NCBI GenBank assembly: GCA_039802005.1 | Contig: JBDRVV010000007.1 | Span: forward strand, 1 to 64,000 | Direction of reading: 5' to 3' | DNA from: a candidate division WOR-3 bacterium | GTDB lineage: Bacteria; Hydrothermota; Tepidihabitantia; SM23-42; JAOAFX01 | Length of the DNA stretch: 64,000 nucleotides | In this document: piece after piece, positions 27,481 to 36,786 of the stretch | Position numbering within the stretch: position 1 is the stretch's first letter | Layout: each line of letters begins with the position of its first letter | Notes under the pieces: model-generated | The model's database searches: none | The model's input: the letters and a program-made list of their open reading frames with translations, nothing else | Told to the model about the DNA's origin: nothing | Position numbers and translations under genes: made by a program

Positions 27481-28152
27481 TCATTTTTTTTGTTCTTCTT
27501 CAATATGGTGTTTGATTATTCTCGCCTGGCTTATGTAAATCGTATCCTCACAGATATTTGTTGAAAGGTCAGCAATCCTTTCCAGATTCTTCGCAACGAG
27601 AAAATATTGAATCGCCGAACCAATCTTTTCCGGCTCTTCAAGCATATATGTCAACATTATTCTGATAATTTCATTCCGCATTTCATCAACCGTGCTATCC
27701 CTTTCACAAACTTTTTGTGCTCTAACCGCATCATTTGTGACAAAACTCTCAACGCTCTCCTTGAGCATATCATTAACAATCCTTGCCATTGTCCAGATAT
27801 TGGATACGGGTTTTATCCTTGGTTGGTCAACGAGAAAAACAACACAATCAGCAATATTCACAGCGTGATCTCCCATCCTTTCAAGGTCATTATTCATTTT
27901 TATAACTCCTATGAGAAACCTTAGATCAGAACCCACTGGTTGGTGTCGGGCAATAAGTTCTATACACTTCTCTTCAATTGTTATTTCCATTTTATCAATC
28001 TTTTTATCAATATCCCTTATTTCACGGGCGAGTTTTATGTCCCTTTTTTTGAGTGCCTCCAGGGATTTAGTGATTGATTCTTCAACGAGTGTTGCCATTG
28101 TAAGGACTTCATTCTTCAAATTTTTCAATTCTTCATCAAAATAACCTGGCAT
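27481..28152 (-). CDS. phoU: Phosphate transport regulator PhoU
   Basis: The 223-residue protein has two PhoU three-helix repeats. Both carry the metal-cluster motif type E/DxxxD (IDKKIDKMEITIEEKCIEL and CERDSTVDEMRNEI), plus LIGVIKMNNDLERMGDHAVNIADCV and FLVAKNLERIADLSTNICEDTI. PhoU restrains the Pst transporter and the PhoR kinase when phosphate is plentiful. It is the last gene of the pst operon. phoB/phoR are not in the window. Confidence 0.95.
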   Translation of the reverse strand: MPGYFDEELKNLKNEVLTMATLVEESITKSLEALKKRDIKLAREIRDIDKKIDKMEITIEEKCIELIARHQPVGSDLRFLIGVIKMNNDLERMGDHAVNIADCVVFLVDQPRIKPVSNIWTMARIVNDMLKESVESFVTNDAVRAQKVCERDSTVDEMRNEIIRIMLTYMLEEPEKIGSAIQYFLVAKNLERIADLSTNICEDTIYISQARIIKHHIEEEQKK

Positions 28153-28166
28153 TGTGCCTCCTGTTT

Positions 28167-28916
28167 TTAACCAAATCTTCCGCTGATGTAGTTAAAAGTT
28201 CTCTCATCAGACGGATTTGTAAAAATCTTTTTTGCCTTATCAAATTCAATCAATTCACCAAGTAGCATAAATCCAACATCATCCGCAATCCTTGCAGCTT
28301 GCTGCATATTGTGGGTAACGATAACGATTGTATAATTTTTCTTCAATTCTATTAATAATTCCTCAATCCGAGCCGTAGCAATCGGGTCAAGGGCAGAACA
28401 GGGTTCATCCATTAATAAAATTTCTGGTTCCACTGCGAGTAAACGGGCAATACAGAGTCTCTGCTGGCGTTCTGGAGAAAGTGTGAGTGCTGATTTTTTC
28501 AGAATATCCTTTACTTCATCAAACATACCTACTGCTTTCAAAGAACGTTCTACGATTTCTTCAAGAACTTTTTTATTTGTAATATTCCAGACCCTTGGAC
28601 CGTATGCTACATTATCAAAAATAGAAAGGGGAAAGGCATTGGGGCGTTGAAATACCATTCCAACCTTTTTCCTTAAAAATATCAAATCACACAATGGAGA
28701 ATAGATATCCTCATTATCAATTATGACACTCCCAGTTATTTTAACATTAGGAATTAAGTCATTCATTCTATTGAATACCCGCAAGAGTGTTGATTTACCA
28801 CAGCCAGATGGACCAATCAATGCAGTAATGAGATTTTCTTTTATTTCAAGATTGATATTCTTAAGCGCCTGAAACTTATTATAAAAAAGGTTGAGATTCG
28901 TGGTTTTGATAATCAT
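28167..28916 (-). CDS. pstB: Phosphate ABC transporter ATPase PstB, degenerate signature motif
   Basis: The 249-residue ATPase has an intact Walker A (GPSGCGKST, 35-43), Q-loop (VFQRP, Q90), Walker B ([13 protein letters not shown]) and switch His (VTHN, H202). The ABC signature reads LSPER (146-150) instead of LSGGQ. It is preceded, with a 4-nt overlap, by a second PstB with the opposite pattern of defects. The two are 249 residues each and align without gaps at these motifs. They likely form a heterodimer under PstA/PstC with one consensus and one degenerate ATP site (see findings). Confidence 0.93.
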   Translation of the reverse strand: MIIKTTNLNLFYNKFQALKNINLEIKENLITALIGPSGCGKSTLLRVFNRMNDLIPNVKITGSVIIDNEDIYSPLCDLIFLRKKVGMVFQRPNAFPLSIFDNVAYGPRVWNITNKKVLEEIVERSLKAVGMFDEVKDILKKSALTLSPERQQRLCIARLLAVEPEILLMDEPCSALDPIATARIEELLIELKKNYTIVIVTHNMQQAARIADDVGFMLLGELIEFDKAKKIFTNPSDERTFNYISGRFG

Positions 28917-29662
28917 CCAAACCGTCCTATAATATAGTCATTTGTCCGTTTATCCTTTGGTACAGTAAATATCTGCTCGGTTGGTCCTATCTCAATGAGT
29001 TCACCATTTAAAAAGAATGCGGTCCTTGTGCTTACCCTTGCTGCCTGTTTTGTATTATTGGTAACAAGAATAAATGTAAATTTTTCTTTTAATGCAAGCA
29101 TTGTTTTTTCAATCTTAGTAGTGGAGATCGGGTCAAGTCCTGAGCAGGGCTCATCCATCATTATCACTTCGGGTTTGAGTGCGATTGTTCGTGCAATACA
29201 GAGCCTCTGCTGCTGACCACCAGAAAGACAGGATGCCGAGTCCCATAATCTGTCTTTGACTTCGTCCCAGAGCCCAGCCGAGGACAAAGAAAAATAAACG
29301 AGTTCATCAAGTTCTTTCTTTGTATATCTGTTGTGCATCTTAGGTCCATAGACAATATTTTTGTAGATAGTGCCTGGCAATACCACAGGTGTGGCAAAGA
29401 TCATCCCCACCTTTCTTCTCAATTCATTGATCGGTATCTCAGTTATATTAACTCCATCAAGTTTTATTTCCCCATCAGTTTTAGCACCATCCAATTCCGC
29501 GAGGCGGTTGAGTGTGCGGAGAAAAGAACTCTTCCCGGAATTTGCTGGTCCTATAATTGCTAATATCTCATTTGGATATATATCCAGGTTTATATTTTTC
29601 AAAGCATGAATGTCATCATAAAAAAGATTTAATCCCTTTATTGATATTTTAGGTGTAGCCAT
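28913..29662 (-). CDS. pstB: Second phosphate ABC transporter ATPase PstB, lacks Q-loop Gln and switch His
   Basis: The 249-residue ATPase has an acceptable Walker A (GPANSGKSS, 38-46), a canonical signature LSGGQ (146-150) and Walker B ([13 protein letters not shown]). The Q-loop reads MIFATP, with Ala at position 90 instead of Gln. The H-loop reads VTNN, with Asn at 202 instead of His; the codon is AAT. On its own it should hydrolyse ATP poorly, but it supplies an intact LSGGQ to its partner. It lies directly after pstA (2 nt) and overlaps the other pstB by 4 nt. Confidence 0.92.
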   Translation of the reverse strand: MATPKISIKGLNLFYDDIHALKNINLDIYPNEILAIIGPANSGKSSFLRTLNRLAELDGAKTDGEIKLDGVNITEIPINELRRKVGMIFATPVVLPGTIYKNIVYGPKMHNRYTKKELDELVYFSLSSAGLWDEVKDRLWDSASCLSGGQQQRLCIARTIALKPEVIMMDEPCSGLDPISTTKIEKTMLALKEKFTFILVTNNTKQAARVSTRTAFFLNGELIEIGPTEQIFTVPKDKRTNDYIIGRFG

Positions 29663-29664
29663 AT

Positions 29665-30507
29665 TTAATAATAACGGGCAATAAACCTGTGCATCAATCT
29701 ATAGGCAACGAAATTGATGATTAAGATGCTGATGATCAGGACGGTTGCAGTACCATATGCCTTGGACATTGATATTCCTTCGCGGGCAAGTATATAAAAA
29801 TGAACCGCAAGGGTGCGGGTTGATGAGAAAAGGTCAGTGGGCATATTCAAAGACGAACCTGCAGTAAATATAACAGCGGCAGTTTCGCTAACAGCCCTAC
29901 CAATGCCAAGGATTATGCCGGTAGCGATTCCCGGAAATGCCGTGGGTAAGACAATCTTGAGTATTGTATCAATCTTGCCAACACCTAAAGAATAACTTAT
30001 CTCACGATATGCACTAGGTACTGCCTTTATCGCCTCCTCTGATGTTCTAATGATTGTGGGCAGAATCATTACTGCAAGCGTAAAGCCACCGGAAAGTATG
30101 CTCCAGCCTAATTTTAATGTAATCACAAAAAAGATAAATCCGAACAGTCCGAATATGATAGAAGGGACACCAGCAAGACAATCTGCACCAAAACTGATGA
30201 TCCTTCTTACCCACCCACCTTTTGTATATTCGGTTAAATAAAGGGCTGTGCCGATACCCAAGGGAGTGGCAATTATGATTGCAACCAATGTTACCAGTAA
30301 TGTTCCAATTATTGAAGGGAATATACCTCCTTCTCTACCCATTGCCTTTGTGGGCTGGGTGAGGAATTCCCAGGTTATTGAAGAAAAACCGTTTTTAAAA
30401 ACAAAAATGATGACAAAGAAAAGGATAGATATTACAAAGATTGTGCATATCAATAAGCCAATATAGGCAATTATTTGACTTGTTCTTGGTCCGATTCTAA
30501 ATGTCAT
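29665..30507 (-). CDS. pstA: Phosphate ABC transporter permease PstA
   Basis: The 280-residue inner-membrane permease has six hydrophobic segments. The typical PstA stretches are 'GREGGIFPSIIGTLLVTL', 'GVPSIIFGLFGFIFFV', 'LPTIIRTSEEAIKAVPSAY' and the EAA-like 'GVGKIDTILKIVLPTAFPGI' that contacts the ATPase. It overlaps pstC by 4 nt. With PstC it forms the channel for phosphate. Confidence 0.95.
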   Translation of the reverse strand: MTFRIGPRTSQIIAYIGLLICTIFVISILFFVIIFVFKNGFSSITWEFLTQPTKAMGREGGIFPSIIGTLLVTLVAIIIATPLGIGTALYLTEYTKGGWVRRIISFGADCLAGVPSIIFGLFGFIFFVITLKLGWSILSGGFTLAVMILPTIIRTSEEAIKAVPSAYREISYSLGVGKIDTILKIVLPTAFPGIATGIILGIGRAVSETAAVIFTAGSSLNMPTDLFSSTRTLAVHFYILAREGISMSKAYGTATVLIISILIINFVAYRLMHRFIARYY

Positions 30508-31337
30508 TCTCTCCGTGCAATCCTTATTGCAAGAATATTTAAAATAATGATGATAATAAAGAGTATTGAACCACAGGCGAAGAGTGCAAGGCGGTGATCA
30601 CCAGTTGAATAACCAAGTTCTAATGCAATCGTTGAGGTGATTGTTCTTACCGAATCAAGGATTGAATGGGGAATTTTTAACGCATTTCCAGCAATCATGA
30701 TTACTGCCATTGTCTCACCTATCGCCCTGCCCATTCCCAGTATTATTGAAGCGATTATGCCGGAACGGGCGGCAGGGAATAAAACCATTAAGACAGTTTG
30801 CCATTTTGTTGCGCCAAGTGCAAAAGAACCTTCACGATATGTTTGGGGAACTGCAACGAGGGAATCATATGAAATGCTCACGATTGTTGGTAAAATCATA
30901 ATACCAAGGACAAGGCTTGAGGTAAGGATTGAGAAGCCAGAACCACCGAATGTTTCCCTTACCAGTGGAACAAGAATGACAATACCAATGAATCCATAGA
31001 CAACCGAAGGAATGCCGGCAAGTAATTCAATTATCGGTTTTAGTGTTTTCTGGACTGGGGGTGGAGAGAATTCTGCAAGGAATATTGCACATGCTAACCC
31101 AAGGGGGACGCCAACAATGAGTGCTCCAAATGTAACGAATAAAGAGCCGATTATCATTGAGGTGATGCCGAAATGTCCTTTTGTTGGTGCCCAGTGTGTT
31201 GAGAAGAAATTTTTGAATCCTGCCTTAAAAATAAGGGGTAGCCCCTGGGCAAAGATGAAGATTGTAATCAATAATAGCGATACTATCGCAGAGAAAGAGA
31301 TTATTAATAAAAGATTTTCCGACACTTTTTCTTTCAT
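30504..31337 (-). CDS. pstC: Phosphate ABC transporter permease PstC
   Basis: The 277-residue permease pairs with PstA. Typical segments are 'FGITSMIIGSLFVTFGALIV', 'GIPSVVYGFIGIVILVPL', 'ILPTIVSISYDSLVAVP' and the coupling loop 'GATKWQTVLMVLFPAARSGI'. The start overlaps the pstS 3' end by 4 nt. Confidence 0.95.
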   Translation of the reverse strand: MKEKVSENLLLIISFSAIVSLLLITIFIFAQGLPLIFKAGFKNFFSTHWAPTKGHFGITSMIIGSLFVTFGALIVGVPLGLACAIFLAEFSPPPVQKTLKPIIELLAGIPSVVYGFIGIVILVPLVRETFGGSGFSILTSSLVLGIMILPTIVSISYDSLVAVPQTYREGSFALGATKWQTVLMVLFPAARSGIIASIILGMGRAIGETMAVIMIAGNALKIPHSILDSVRTITSTIALELGYSTGDHRLALFACGSILFIIIIILNILAIRIARRE

Positions 31338-32125
31338 TTTTGAAATATGTTTGCCGGTATCAAACCTTCATGCATTAAAATTTCCTGGGCTTCGTCTGAC
31401 AGAACATAGTCAATAAATGATTTTATTGTGCCTTTTGGTTCTTCAAGGGTCAAAAGTAAAAATGGTCTTAAGAATTTATAACTGCTGTTTTTATAATTTT
31501 CGAGCGTCGGTGCAACACTATCTATTGATAATGCCTTTACCCTGTTATCAACGAGTCCTGCTGAGATATATCCTATCGCCTGTGGAGTATTTGCGACTAT
31601 TTCCCGTATCGCACCATTAGAATCCTGGACCAGGCAAGCATCACTTATCGCAGTCCCGTGCATTATCAATTCTTCAAATGCCCCCCTTGTTCCGGAGCCT
31701 TCTTCTCTTGTAACCGCATATATTTTTTTATCCGGTCCACCAACTTCTTTCCAGTTGGTGATTTTACCAGCAAATATGTCTTTTAATTCATCATGGGTTA
31801 AATTTTTGATAGGATTTGATGGATGCACAACGATTGCGATACCATCAATAGCCATTATGAATGAATGTAACCCCTGTTCTTCTGTATGGAGATTCCTTGA
31901 TGAAGTTCCAATTGCGCAGGTCTTATTAAATACTGCCTGGATGCCAGCAGTTGAACCACCACCCTGGACATTGATCTTGATATTTTTATTTTTTATCATA
32001 TATTCTTCAGCAAGTTTTTCTATAAAAGGCTGGACCGAAGTAGAACCAGCGATAACTAAATCACCGGTTCTTTTAGAACAGAATGTGAAAAGTATTAATG
32101 TTAACAATAATAGGTATCGGTGCAC
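31334..32125 (-). CDS. pstS: Phosphate-binding lipoprotein PstS
   Basis: The 263-residue solute-binding protein has a lipobox ending at Cys16 (ILFTFC). Phosphate-binding residues lie in IAGSTSVQPF, NVQGGGSTAGIQAVF and 'VTREEGSGTRGAFEEL' (Ser-Gly-Thr-Arg). The start is GTG at 32125, only 5 nt after its TAAAAT -10 box, so the whole operon begins with a leaderless GTG-initiated message. I see no obvious PhoB box in the ~70 bp upstream. Confidence 0.95.
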   Translation of the reverse strand: MHRYLLLLTLILFTFCSKRTGDLVIAGSTSVQPFIEKLAEEYMIKNKNIKINVQGGGSTAGIQAVFNKTCAIGTSSRNLHTEEQGLHSFIMAIDGIAIVVHPSNPIKNLTHDELKDIFAGKITNWKEVGGPDKKIYAVTREEGSGTRGAFEELIMHGTAISDACLVQDSNGAIREIVANTPQAIGYISAGLVDNRVKALSIDSVAPTLENYKNSSYKFLRPFLLLTLEEPKGTIKSFIDYVLSDEAQEILMHEGLIPANIFQK

Positions 32126-32130
32126 GGGTT

Positions 32131-32158
32131 ATTTTACATAAAGTAAGAAGATTGTCAA
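32131..32158 (-). promoter_or_regulatory. Leaderless promoter of the pst operon
   Basis: TTGACA (32158-32153), 16 bp, TAAAAT (32136-32131) on the minus strand, followed by AACCC and the GTG of pstS. Confidence 0.75.
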
Positions 32159-32202
32159 TAAATTCAGTATTAGCTGGTGACCATTAAAATATTAAACTGC
32201 CG

Positions 32203-33498
32203 TTATAATGCCCGTTTATTTGATAAGAGTCTTTTAATTTTTGAGTATATCTCTGATTTTTTATTTTGATAATACCATGTATAAAAATGGTTATTGTGAA
32301 ATAATGGATCTGTTTCAGGGGTCAGTTCTGATTTTGAGTATTCGTCAGTGAAAGGTATAGGTGAAAATTCGCAGAGATGTGGATTGACACCGAGACGATG
32401 GCAGAGTTTTATACCTTCAATAATTTCTTCATAATCCTGCCCGGGCATTCCGTATAAAAGATAAACATGGATCTGATTTGGCGTAAAACCTACCTGTCTT
32501 AGAATCTCAACTGCCTTAAGGAATTCAGCAGTGTTTACTTTATTTCCGGTTTTCTTTTGGACCTCAGGATTTGTTGTTTCAAGACTTAAATACATTGTCT
32601 TGAAATTTGCTTTATACATAAGTTGCGCAATTTTTTTATCAATGAATCTGCAATGGAGACCGTTTGAACTATGGAGATTCAATCTCCAATTTTCTGCTAT
32701 TATTTTTTCAAGAAGGTCGGGGAATTTTGGATTACATAAAAGGGCATCGTCAAAGAACGCAATGTTATCTGTTTTTTTAGATAAATTATGAATTTGTTGA
32801 AGTATCAGTTTATTATCATAATAATAGAAATCAGGTGATAATATCTTTGTCGCACAATAAGAACATCTAAATGGGCATCCCCTTGATGTGATTATAACAC
32901 CATAATTCAATGAATTGTAAAGAGAAAAATCAGGAAATGTAGATTCTCTATCAAGCTTATTTTTTAGATAGCCTTTTTCGTTTAAAAATTTTATTAAGCA
33001 ATCTTCAGCATTGCCGGGTATTATATAATCAGCACCTGAATACTTTTCTGCATGTTCTTTACACAGCGTTGCATACAATCCACCAAGTATTACCGGTATT
33101 TCTGAAAAATGATTTTTTATTATTCTTATTGCATTTAATACACCGAGATACCAGTAGGTCATTGAGGAGGTGATGAAAATGAGGTCGGGTTTTTTAATTT
33201 TTTTTAATGCAGAGATGAATACTTCTTCAGGGATGCCATATCGTTTGAACCTTCTTGGTATATTTTTAAATATTTGTGGTTTTTCAACAATTTCATAATG
33301 ATATTTGCCTCGTCCGTAAATATCCGTCTTTGTTTCGGTTTTAAAATAAGGGCTCAATCTGTCCATACAATCAATAAAATCAATCTCCCATCCTGATTTT
33401 TTTAGAATGTCTGCAACTATGAGCAACCCCAGAGGTTTATTCCAGAAATCAAATGCCTTAAAATCGTATATCCAGGGATTTGCCAATAAAGCGCGCAT
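32203..33498 (-). CDS. B12-binding-domain radical SAM protein
   Basis: The 431-residue protein has an N-terminal cobalamin-binding-like Rossmann region (PLGLLIVADILKKSGWEIDF, LIFITSSMTYWYLGVLNAI, IPVILGGLYATLCKEHAEKY). A radical SAM domain with 'ITSRGCPFRCSYCATKIL' (CxxxCxxC) and 'NIAFFDDALLCNP' follows. The fold resembles methylthiotransferase or methyltransferase-like class B/BchE proteins. The substrate is unknown. It lies 10 nt after the DUF4832-like lipoprotein gene and is probably co-transcribed with it. Confidence 0.82.
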   Translation of the reverse strand: MRALLANPWIYDFKAFDFWNKPLGLLIVADILKKSGWEIDFIDCMDRLSPYFKTETKTDIYGRGKYHYEIVEKPQIFKNIPRRFKRYGIPEEVFISALKKIKKPDLIFITSSMTYWYLGVLNAIRIIKNHFSEIPVILGGLYATLCKEHAEKYSGADYIIPGNAEDCLIKFLNEKGYLKNKLDRESTFPDFSLYNSLNYGVIITSRGCPFRCSYCATKILSPDFYYYDNKLILQQIHNLSKKTDNIAFFDDALLCNPKFPDLLEKIIAENWRLNLHSSNGLHCRFIDKKIAQLMYKANFKTMYLSLETTNPEVQKKTGNKVNTAEFLKAVEILRQVGFTPNQIHVYLLYGMPGQDYEEIIEGIKLCHRLGVNPHLCEFSPIPFTDEYSKSELTPETDPLFHNNHFYTWYYQNKKSEIYSKIKRLLSNKRAL

Positions 33499-33508
33499 TA
33501 AGTAATTA

Positions 33509-34990
33509 TTATTTCACTTCTATTGTGCTTAATAAATACCAACCCTCTGAATCCGCGGTATTCTGGATTGCGAGTTTAATGTATTTTAAGTTGGGATGGG
33601 TATGTTCTGCAAATGGACTGAATAGCCCAAGGTACAATTCATATTCACCTACGGGTATTTCATCGGGTAGGGTTATTTCAACCTTTTCATTATGTATCCC
33701 TGGAAGCCAATATTTGATCGATAGTAAAGACGGTGAATCCCATTTTATAAAAACATTGTCTTTTTCTCTTTTTAATCTCAGATGCAAGTAATAATCAAAA
33801 TAAGGTGGTGCTGAACCAGTATTTTCCCAGAGCATATTTATTTCAAAAGGCAAATTTTTATAGACATATTCGGGAACTTGAATCTCGCGAAGAACCAGCC
33901 GATAGCCAATTTTCTTCAAGGCATTTTTAACTTTTGGTATCCAGTCCGCGGGTATAACCCCGCTCTTATTCTGGATATATGTTGCATGGTGGTCAATCGC
34001 CCATTGTAAAATATAATCAATATCCCAGCCCTGCGATTGCCAGTACTCCATATTCCAGCCTGGTTCTAATGCCACCGGTCCATTTCTCCAGGCTTCGGTA
34101 GCACTGGTTTTTTGTAATTGTTGGTCATAGAAATAGGGCATATGCCAATTCATATCGCCCCAGGAATCAGCACGCCAGCCAGTTCTTAGATTGTTTGTAG
34201 CATAATACATACCAAGAGAATCACCGATTAGCATTACTTTGGGTAGAGATGGAAAGGATTGATTCCAGAGATCAATTATTTTTTTCCGGACAGTTTCCGA
34301 ATACATCGGTATTCTACCTCCAATCGTTCCACCAGTTGGTGGGTTACCAATTATCTGTTTTATTTTTGTGGCATAAAAATGCCATTCACCCCACAGACCT
34401 ACTGAACCAATATCAATTATGTCCATATAAGGATTTGCGTAATACCTTCGCGCAAATTCTTGAACAAGGCGGTTATGGTAATATTCAGCGAGGGAATCAG
34501 CCAAATCAGGTGTCCAGATATCTGGTTCATTAGGGTCTTGCTGATTATTGCCGTTTCCATCGTAGTAATAAATCCAGCCACTGACTCCTTCATCCATCAA
34601 CCATAGGGGCGCATAGCCCAATAAGGGTGTTGAAGAGGAGAGGCTGACCGCCGCAATCATCAAACGCCAGGCTAATCTCTGTCCATTACTCTTTGCCCTG
34701 TTTAGCCAGTCTTCAAAGAGTGCAAAATTGAAATTTCCTGGGGTGGGTTCTAATTCATACCAGCTGAACCTGCGGTAAATTGTGGTGGTGGGCAGTCCAG
34801 CGAGGTTCGGGTCATTATTGGCGGCTCGGTAAAATGTCTGCCAGCCCATTCCGGGATTGGCAAATATTGAGTCGGTATTTTCCTCTAATTTTACTGTTTT
34901 GACTGGACCATGTTCATTTTTTTTACTGCAAAATGTCAAAATAACTATAACATAAAAAAGTAGTATAAAATTTATTCTCATAAACTTCAT
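33509..34990 (-). CDS. DUF4832/DUF4874-like lipoprotein, glycoside-hydrolase-like
   Basis: The 493-residue protein has a lipobox ending at Cys21 (VIVILTFC). The mature start 'SIFANPGMGWQTFYRA' resembles the NPGxGW motif of DUF4874/DUF4832 proteins. A TIM-barrel-like stretch follows (YRRFSWYELEPTPGNFNF, WLNRAKSNGQRLAWRLM, DIGSVGLWGEWHFYATK), and then a C-terminal beta-sandwich (NMLWENTGSAPPYFDYYL). The tryptophan- and glutamate-rich barrel suggests a surface glycosidase, but catalytic acids cannot be named with confidence. It is the first gene of a two-gene leftward unit. Confidence 0.65.
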   Translation of the reverse strand: MKFMRINFILLFYVIVILTFCSKKNEHGPVKTVKLEENTDSIFANPGMGWQTFYRAANNDPNLAGLPTTTIYRRFSWYELEPTPGNFNFALFEDWLNRAKSNGQRLAWRLMIAAVSLSSSTPLLGYAPLWLMDEGVSGWIYYYDGNGNNQQDPNEPDIWTPDLADSLAEYYHNRLVQEFARRYYANPYMDIIDIGSVGLWGEWHFYATKIKQIIGNPPTGGTIGGRIPMYSETVRKKIIDLWNQSFPSLPKVMLIGDSLGMYYATNNLRTGWRADSWGDMNWHMPYFYDQQLQKTSATEAWRNGPVALEPGWNMEYWQSQGWDIDYILQWAIDHHATYIQNKSGVIPADWIPKVKNALKKIGYRLVLREIQVPEYVYKNLPFEINMLWENTGSAPPYFDYYLHLRLKREKDNVFIKWDSPSLLSIKYWLPGIHNEKVEITLPDEIPVGEYELYLGLFSPFAEHTHPNLKYIKLAIQNTADSEGWYLLSTIEVK

Positions 34991-34995
34991 AATTA

Positions 34996-35024
34996 ATTAT
35001 ACTTTAAAATTAAAATAAAGTCAA
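34996..35024 (-). promoter_or_regulatory. Leaderless promoter of the DUF4832-like lipoprotein
   Basis: TTGACT (35024-35019), 17 bp, TATAAT (35001-34996) on the minus strand, 5 nt before the ATG at 34990. It is the only promoter found here with a 17-bp spacer. Confidence 0.65.
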
Positions 35025-35115
35025 TAATTTTTACTGCTGACCCATTTCCACATTTTTCAATATTAAGAGTCAGTTACTGAGTTTTTTAAATATCAGAAGT
35101 TTTGGTTTTCATTTA

Positions 35116-35160
35116 ATAATCCCCCATTATCCCCATTTATAAAAGAGGGAAAGAGGGGAT
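35116..35160. repeat. Dispersed CCCCC/GGGG repeat
   Basis: AATCCCCCATTATCCCC is followed by AAAAGAGGGAAAGAGGGGAT. It is the same family as 143-175, here between two divergent genes. Confidence 0.5.
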
Positions 35161-35195
35161 TGAAATTTTGCTCCTATAATAATTGAGAAACTTTA

Positions 35196-35223
35196 TTGAC
35201 TTTTTACCCATACTAAATATATT
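35196..35223 (+). promoter_or_regulatory. Promoter of the TPR gene pair
   Basis: TTGACT (35196-35201), 16 bp, TATATT (35218-35223), 11 nt before the ATG at 35235, with no Shine-Dalgarno. Confidence 0.6.
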
Positions 35224-35234
35224 TATAACACCTT

Positions 35235-36785
35235 ATGGAAAATGGGTATAAAAGAAAACAAATAAAATATTCTAATAAAATTTCATTATCACTTCTTATC
35301 AGGGCATTATTGGGAAGGGCATCGGTTTTGAACATAATCGGAAAGAACACAACTGGTATAAAAGATATTCTGTATGGCATTAAGGCTGCCGAAAAAATTA
35401 AAGACTATAAGTTACTTGCGGACTGTTTTTTACAATTGAGTTATATTTATCATTCATTAAATAGTTATGAAGATATGTTTAAAACATCAGCGCGGGCGAT
35501 TCGTTTTTATAAGAAATGCAAAAATTATGAAGGGGTCGCAAATTGCTATAATATTATTGGACTTGTCTATTATGCGAAAGATAAATATTCGAAATCACTA
35601 ACATATCATAATAAATCCCTTAAGATAAACGAGAAAATTCATTATAATGAAGGCATAGCAACAAATTTTGTTAATATCGCAATTGTATATGATGCGCTCG
35701 GAGATTATAAAAAGGCATTGAAATTTTATAAAATTGGTTTGCGATTATTTGGTAAGGATAATGTTCGTGTTGGGTTTGCTTATGTTCTTAATAATATGGG
35801 AACGATTTATCATTCTTTGGGAAAGAATGATAAAGCATTGGAATACTACAAAAAAGCTTTGAAAATCAGAGAAGAGATTTGTGATAATGAAGGCATCGCC
35901 GAAAGTTATAATAATGTTGGTGTTATTTATTATGCTTATGGATTATATGATAAAGCAGTAGAGTATTTTTATAGGTCATTGTTGATAAAGAAGAAAATAG
36001 GGGCACTAAAAGGTCAGGCTACGGCGTATAATAATATAGGAAGTGTGTATATTGCTATGGGGAATTACAAAAAGGCGATTAAAAGTTTTGAAAAGGCAAT
36101 AATACTCTGGGAAAAAATTGGTAATTTAAGCGGACAGGGAACAATCTATAACAATCTGGGTTATATATATCTGGTATTAGGCGATTATAACAGGGCACTT
36201 TGCTACCTGAAAAAGTCACTTAAAATCAATAGCAAAATTCAGGACCTTAACAGTGTTGTTGTTTGTTTGATCCATTTGGCCAATGTTAACATAATGTTAC
36301 AAAATTTTGGGCGCGTCTTTAAATTATTGCAAAGGGCTGAAAAAATAGCCAATGAAATCGAAAAAAAGGATAGTTTAATGCGAATATATATTGCCTACTG
36401 CGAATTAATGGTTATAAAAAAGAAATTTATATGTGCAATGGAATATTGCAAGAAAGTACATAGATTAGCCAGTGAGACAAGTTCAAAAAAGGGGATGGGC
36501 GAGGCGATTTTTTTAAAGGCGAGAATTTATTCGGCACAGAACGGAGAAGATAGAAAAAGAATGGCAGAAAAAAAATTCATAGAGGCGATTAAGATTTTTG
36601 AATCTTTAGGACAACAGTTTGAACTGGCAAAAACTTACTACTATTTTGGTGAAATGCTTAAGGATCAAGATAAATACGAAGCAAATGAATGTTTGAATAG
36701 GTCAGCAAATATCTTTAAAAAGATTGGTTCTGAAGTATGGTTAAGAAAAACGCAGTCTCTTCTTAGTGCAGAAGGTAATCAATAA
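35235..36785 (+). CDS. Tetratricopeptide-repeat protein (LGN/TPR_12 type)
   Basis: The 516-residue protein has no signal peptide. It consists almost entirely of about ten 40-residue TPR units of the LGN/Rapsyn type, e.g. VANCYNIIGLVYYAKDKYSKSL, VLNNMGTIYHSLGKNDKALEYY and AYNNIGSVYIAMGNYKKAIKSF. Such arrays often form the sensory or scaffold part of cyclases, kinases and transcription regulators, but no effector domain is attached here. It is followed 1 nt later by a second TPR gene, with which it probably works. Confidence 0.8.
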   Translation: MENGYKRKQIKYSNKISLSLLIRALLGRASVLNIIGKNTTGIKDILYGIKAAEKIKDYKLLADCFLQLSYIYHSLNSYEDMFKTSARAIRFYKKCKNYEGVANCYNIIGLVYYAKDKYSKSLTYHNKSLKINEKIHYNEGIATNFVNIAIVYDALGDYKKALKFYKIGLRLFGKDNVRVGFAYVLNNMGTIYHSLGKNDKALEYYKKALKIREEICDNEGIAESYNNVGVIYYAYGLYDKAVEYFYRSLLIKKKIGALKGQATAYNNIGSVYIAMGNYKKAIKSFEKAIILWEKIGNLSGQGTIYNNLGYIYLVLGDYNRALCYLKKSLKINSKIQDLNSVVVCLIHLANVNIMLQNFGRVFKLLQRAEKIANEIEKKDSLMRIYIAYCELMVIKKKFICAMEYCKKVHRLASETSSKKGMGEAIFLKARIYSAQNGEDRKRMAEKKFIEAIKIFESLGQQFELAKTYYYFGEMLKDQDKYEANECLNRSANIFKKIGSEVWLRKTQSLLSAEGNQ

Positions 36786-36786
36786 A

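Noticed and set aside
28146-29662. Treating one pstB as a pseudogene
   Set aside because: Both frames are full length with intact Walker A and B. The changes are reciprocal point substitutions at functional motifs rather than decay.
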